This document shows positions 6,698 to 8,769 of a DNA stretch of 8,769 nt, in pieces. The translations under genes and the position numbers were made by a program. Location: positions 1 to 8,769 of the forward strand of contig DMRR01000261.1 of NCBI GenBank assembly GCA_003455275.1, given 5' to 3'. The DNA comes from Bacteroidota bacterium (lineage in GTDB: Bacteria; Bacteroidota; Bacteroidia; Chitinophagales; UBA10324). Numbering within the stretch: position 1 is the stretch's first letter; each line of letters begins with the position of its first letter. Under the pieces are notes generated by a model. That model had not been told where the DNA came from. It saw only the letters and a list, made by a program, of their open reading frames with translations, and made no database searches.

Positions 6698-7966
6698 ATG
6701 AAAAATTTTTTAGTGCTTTTACTCTTATGCTTTTCATTTCTTCAGGGAAATTCTCAATCCTTTGTAAATCCCATTCATGTTACAAGCGGATATTATCTTG
6801 AAAGCGCAAGCCGGGACACCTTTAACTCCGGGCTTTCTTCGTGGGGAAAATCAGATTCACTGCAATTACTTTACAACGCTGATTCGACTATCCACGCCCG
6901 TTATTATTTAATCGATGATCCCGATAGCGGTTGGGTGGTAAATTTTTATGATGCTTATTTCTATGACGAATTAAAGCGAGACACTTCTCATGTATATGTT
7001 CAGTGGGATCCTTTCAATTCTGTATGGCAGAATGTTTCAAAAGAGTTTAAGGTTTATGACGCGAATGATAATGTTCTTTCCGTTTCTATTTACAATTGGG
7101 ATACCAGCGGCTTCTGGGCAAACTCCAATCTTATTCTCAATTCTTATAATGGAGCAAACAAACTTTTGAAAACAACATTTGCCGGATGGAATTCAGCGAC
7201 TTTACAATGGGACAGCTCACAGCAGTTTGTATATACCTATAACGGAAGCAACCAACGATTAACTGAAACGGATTATAGCTGGGATGGATCTTCATGGCAA
7301 AAAGTAAACAAATATCTATATGCTTATGATGCATCAGGAAATGATACAATCATGGTAGCTCAATTCTGGACTGGTTCTAACTGGAAAAATAATTACAGGG
7401 ATTCTCTAGAGTATGATGCGAACAATAATCTCATTCGGCTCACTCGCTTAGACTGGGATATAGCCACCACATCTTTCCTTTTCACTGATGCAAAATCAGA
7501 ATACACCTTCACAGGAAATCAACTTACTGAACGCACAGATTATAATGGAGACGGAACATCCTTTAACCCATCTCTTCAATATGATTATACTTATGATGGC
7601 AATGCAAACAACTCTCATCTTATTCTGAAACTTTACAATCAATCTACTTCCCAATTTGAGAACTACGATCAGTATTTTTATTATTATACAAATGTGATTA
7701 CAGGGGAGCAACAGTTGGCAGTTAGCAGTGGGCAGCTGGCTGTGTATCCGAATCCGGCATCGAATCAGTTGACAGTTTACAGTGAGCAATTGGCAGGAAA
7801 CTCTATCTCAATTTTAGATATTTCCGGAAAAGAAATTTTTTATAAGAAAACCAATTTGAAATCTGAAACCATAAATCTAAAATCCTTCACTGCGGGAATT
7901 TATTTCATTCGGGTTGTGAATCCGAAAACACAAGCTGTTTCAGTTAACAAATTCATTAAGCAATAG
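6698..7966 (+). CDS. Secreted YD-like repeat protein with T9SS type A sorting domain
   Basis: 422 residues. The signal peptide covers 1-20 (FLVLLLLCFSFLQGNSQ). Residues about 50-323 form about nine tandem units of roughly 30 residues, each with a Tyr/Asp core like YxYDANNNL and a WDxxxxxW segment. This resembles YD/RHS-type strand repeats, but the units lack the GxxxxxxY...T spacing of classical RHS, so membership is uncertain. A type A sorting domain follows (about 337-422), with YPNPASN at 350-356, ISILDISGKEIFY, TAGIYFIRV and the basic end NKFIKQ. Surface display or release through T9SS is inferred. No enzyme motif is visible; a binding or adhesive role is only a guess. The ATG at 6698 opens the signal peptide. 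A TTG at 6653 lies inside the upstream stem-loop and is rejected as a start. A hairpin follows the stop. Confidence 0.85.
   Translation: MKNFLVLLLLCFSFLQGNSQSFVNPIHVTSGYYLESASRDTFNSGLSSWGKSDSLQLLYNADSTIHARYYLIDDPDSGWVVNFYDAYFYDELKRDTSHVYVQWDPFNSVWQNVSKEFKVYDANDNVLSVSIYNWDTSGFWANSNLILNSYNGANKLLKTTFAGWNSATLQWDSSQQFVYTYNGSNQRLTETDYSWDGSSWQKVNKYLYAYDASGNDTIMVAQFWTGSNWKNNYRDSLEYDANNNLIRLTRLDWDIATTSFLFTDAKSEYTFTGNQLTERTDYNGDGTSFNPSLQYDYTYDGNANNSHLILKLYNQSTSQFENYDQYFYYYTNVITGEQQLAVSSGQLAVYPNPASNQLTVYSEQLAGNSISILDISGKEIFYKKTNLKSETINLKSFTAGIYFIRVVNPKTQAVSVNKFIKQ
6845..7666 (+). repeat. About nine tandem ~30-residue YD-like protein repeats
   Basis: Units begin near residues 50, 83, 114, 144, 175, 204, 233, 265 and 293 of the 422-aa protein and are 28-33 residues long. 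Recurrent pieces include KVYDANDNVL, NSYNGANKLL, YTYNGSNQRL, YAYDASGNDT, EYDANNNLIR and YTYDGNANNS, each followed by a segment such as YNWDTSGFW, YSWDGSSW or AQFWTGSNW. The units are diverged at the DNA level, so the repeat is old and kept for structure. Confidence 0.75.
7712..7796 (+). repeat. Two short arrays of a CAGTTGG-like 7-bp repeat inside the sorting-domain coding region
   Basis: The first array (7712-7746) reads CAGTTGG, CAGTTAG, CAGTGGG, CAGCTGG, CTGTGTA. The second (7766-7796) reads CAGTTGA, CAGTTTA, CAGTGAG, CAATTGG, CAG. They encode QLAVSSGQLAV and QLTVYSEQLAG on either side of the conserved YPNP motif. Because 21 nt is both three repeats and seven codons, the peptide has a 7-residue rhythm. 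Confidence 0.65.
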
Positions 7967-7983
7967 TTTTTTTTCTTTAGATT

Positions 7984-8014
7984 AGAAGTTCCATTTTTTA
8001 AAAGTGGAACTTCT
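7984..8014 (+). terminator. Stem-loop after the YD-like repeat protein
   Basis: AGAAGTTCCA (7984-7993) pairs perfectly with TGGAACTTCT (8005-8014). The stem can extend inward by a T-G wobble (7994/8004) and three A:T pairs, leaving a 3-base loop. It lies 17 nt after the stop and is followed by CACCTTTTG. A run of eight T follows the stop at 7967-7974. Confidence 0.65.
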
Positions 8015-8085
8015 CACCTTTTGAAAATTTCTATCTGATAAAAAATTATGAATCAAATTTTACATAACTTAATTCCAGTTCCCTT

Positions 8086-8093
8086 TACATTTC
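8086..8093 (+). promoter_or_regulatory. Candidate -7 element upstream of the TonB-dependent receptor
   Basis: TACATTTC matches TAnnTTTG except for the last base. A TTTT at 8058-8061 is the nearest possible -33 element, with a 24-nt gap, longer than usual. Transcription would start near 8100, just ahead of either possible start codon of the receptor. Confidence 0.25.
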
Positions 8094-8158
8094 CTTAACC
8101 TTTCCGAAACATGGAGAGAATGAGTGAAAAATATTTTGCGCCTGCAAAATTTTTCTCC

Positions 8159-8769
8159 ATGCCTAAATCAATATTCTCTTTCTTATTTCTTTTTGCTTCT
8201 ATTAATCTGTCATCAAACCTTTTTGCGAATAGTAAATCATTTCGAAGCGAAACAGAAGGCGCAATATCAGGAGTTGTAACTGACGCTGAAACCTCAGAGC
8301 CATTAATTGGAGCAACTGTTGCTGTCCTCAATACAACTAATGGAACCATTACGGACTTCGACGGAAAATTTATCCTTACAAATGTTCCCGAAGGAAAATG
8401 CACCATAAAAGTTTCTTACATCGGTTATGAATCAAAAGAAATTCCGGATGTGACAATTGAGAAAGGACAAACACTTTCGATCAATGTTTCTCTTTCTGAG
8501 AAAAAAGAAAACACTTTGAATGAAGTGGTAATTACGACTGAACTAAAACGCGAAAATGTTTCAAGCATGTTGAGCATTCGTAAGAGCAGCGCCGTAGTGA
8601 GCGATGCCATCAGTGCTGATATGATTAAAAAATCTCCTGACAAAAACACAAGCGAAGTATTAAAACGCGTGAGCGGCATCACCATTCAGGAAAACAAATT
8701 CGTGGTGGTGCGCGGCATGAACGACCGATACAACACTGCTATGTTGAATGGCGCTCTTCTTCCAAGCAG
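8159..8769 (+). CDS. TonB-dependent outer-membrane receptor, N-terminal part (continues beyond window)
   Basis: The first 203 residues of a protein that would normally have 800-1000. Receptors of this class import a bound ligand through an outer-membrane barrel, powered by TonB. Signal peptide at 1-23 (IFSFLFLFASINLSSNLFA). A carboxypeptidase-regulatory-like domain spans 34-112 (GAISGVVTDAETSEPLIGATV, split here as strands; then FDGKFILTNVPEG and VSYIGYES). A linker with a TonB-box-like NEVVITTELK (121-130) follows. The plug domain begins near 144: SADMIKKSP, then SEVLKRVSGITI and VVVRGMNDRYNTAMLNGALL. The barrel is outside the window. The ATG at 8159 gives a standard signal peptide. In-frame ATGs at 8111 and 8120 would add 16 or 13 residues ahead of it and cannot be ruled out. 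The ligand is unknown; no SusD-like partner is seen upstream. Confidence 0.92.
   Translation, partial: MPKSIFSFLFLFASINLSSNLFANSKSFRSETEGAISGVVTDAETSEPLIGATVAVLNTTNGTITDFDGKFILTNVPEGKCTIKVSYIGYESKEIPDVTIEKGQTLSINVSLSEKKENTLNEVVITTELKRENVSSMLSIRKSSAVVSDAISADMIKKSPDKNTSEVLKRVSGITIQENKFVVVRGMNDRYNTAMLNGALLPS

Noticed and set aside
6845..7666. Polymorphic RHS toxin
   Set aside because: The YD-like units lack an RHS core-end motif and a toxin tip; the C-terminus is a T9SS sorting domain, and no immunity gene follows.
7496..7789. Minus-strand 97-residue frame with CQLPTANCQLL
   Set aside because: It is antisense to the YD-like protein and its repeat peptide comes from the heptamer arrays; recorded as a DNA repeat instead.
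8095..8685. Two minus-strand frames opposite the TonB-dependent receptor
   Set aside because: They are antisense shadows of a continuous receptor frame with recognisable domains.
1..8769. CRISPR array, insertion sequence, prophage or defence system
   Set aside because: No regularly spaced direct repeats, transposase, integrase, terminal repeats or defence-type motifs are visible; the tRNA shows no duplicated 3' end indicating integration within the window.

Overview
The window looks like chromosomal DNA of a member of the Bacteroidota. Three independent signs support this. Three predicted exported proteins end in type IX secretion system (T9SS) C-terminal sorting domains. The last gene begins like a Bacteroidota TonB-dependent receptor, with a carboxypeptidase-regulatory-like domain before the plug. 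The tRNA gene has an exact TAnnTTTG promoter -7 element upstream, and strong Shine-Dalgarno sequences are missing throughout. The DNA is AT-rich with long A/T runs between genes. I cannot name a genus.

Left part (1-3642): ordinary housekeeping or metabolic genes. A minus-strand aldehyde dehydrogenase of the ALDH8 / hydroxymuconic- or aminomuconic-semialdehyde dehydrogenase type runs off the left edge. Divergent from it is a multi-pass membrane protein with C-terminal TPRs, resembling the TMTC/GT-C glycosyltransferases. That gene converges on ung (uracil-DNA glycosylase), and one 18-bp palindrome carries both stop codons. Directly upstream of ung, with only 4 nt between them, is a tRNA-Arg(UCU) gene with its own promoter element, so ung is probably read from the tRNA promoter.

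Middle (3723-4301): a small minus-strand exported protein consisting of a signal peptide, a low-complexity Lys/Asn/Ser-rich linker and a degenerate T9SS-type C-terminal domain.

Right part (4517-8769): three plus-strand genes for the cell surface. The first is a 700-aa secreted protein with a beta-helix-like domain, an SprB-like repeat, an Fn3-like domain and a type A sorting domain. The second is a 422-aa secreted protein made of about nine Trp/Tyr-rich YD-like repeats plus a type A sorting domain. The third is the start of a TonB-dependent receptor. Stem-loops follow the first two, so they look like separate transcription units, although they may act together at the surface. No gap between genes exceeds 300 bases. 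I saw no mobile element, CRISPR array, defence locus or rRNA. The most unusual items are the tRNA-ung junction, the cargo-less sorting-domain protein, the YD-like repeat protein and a 7-bp DNA repeat around the start of its sorting domain.
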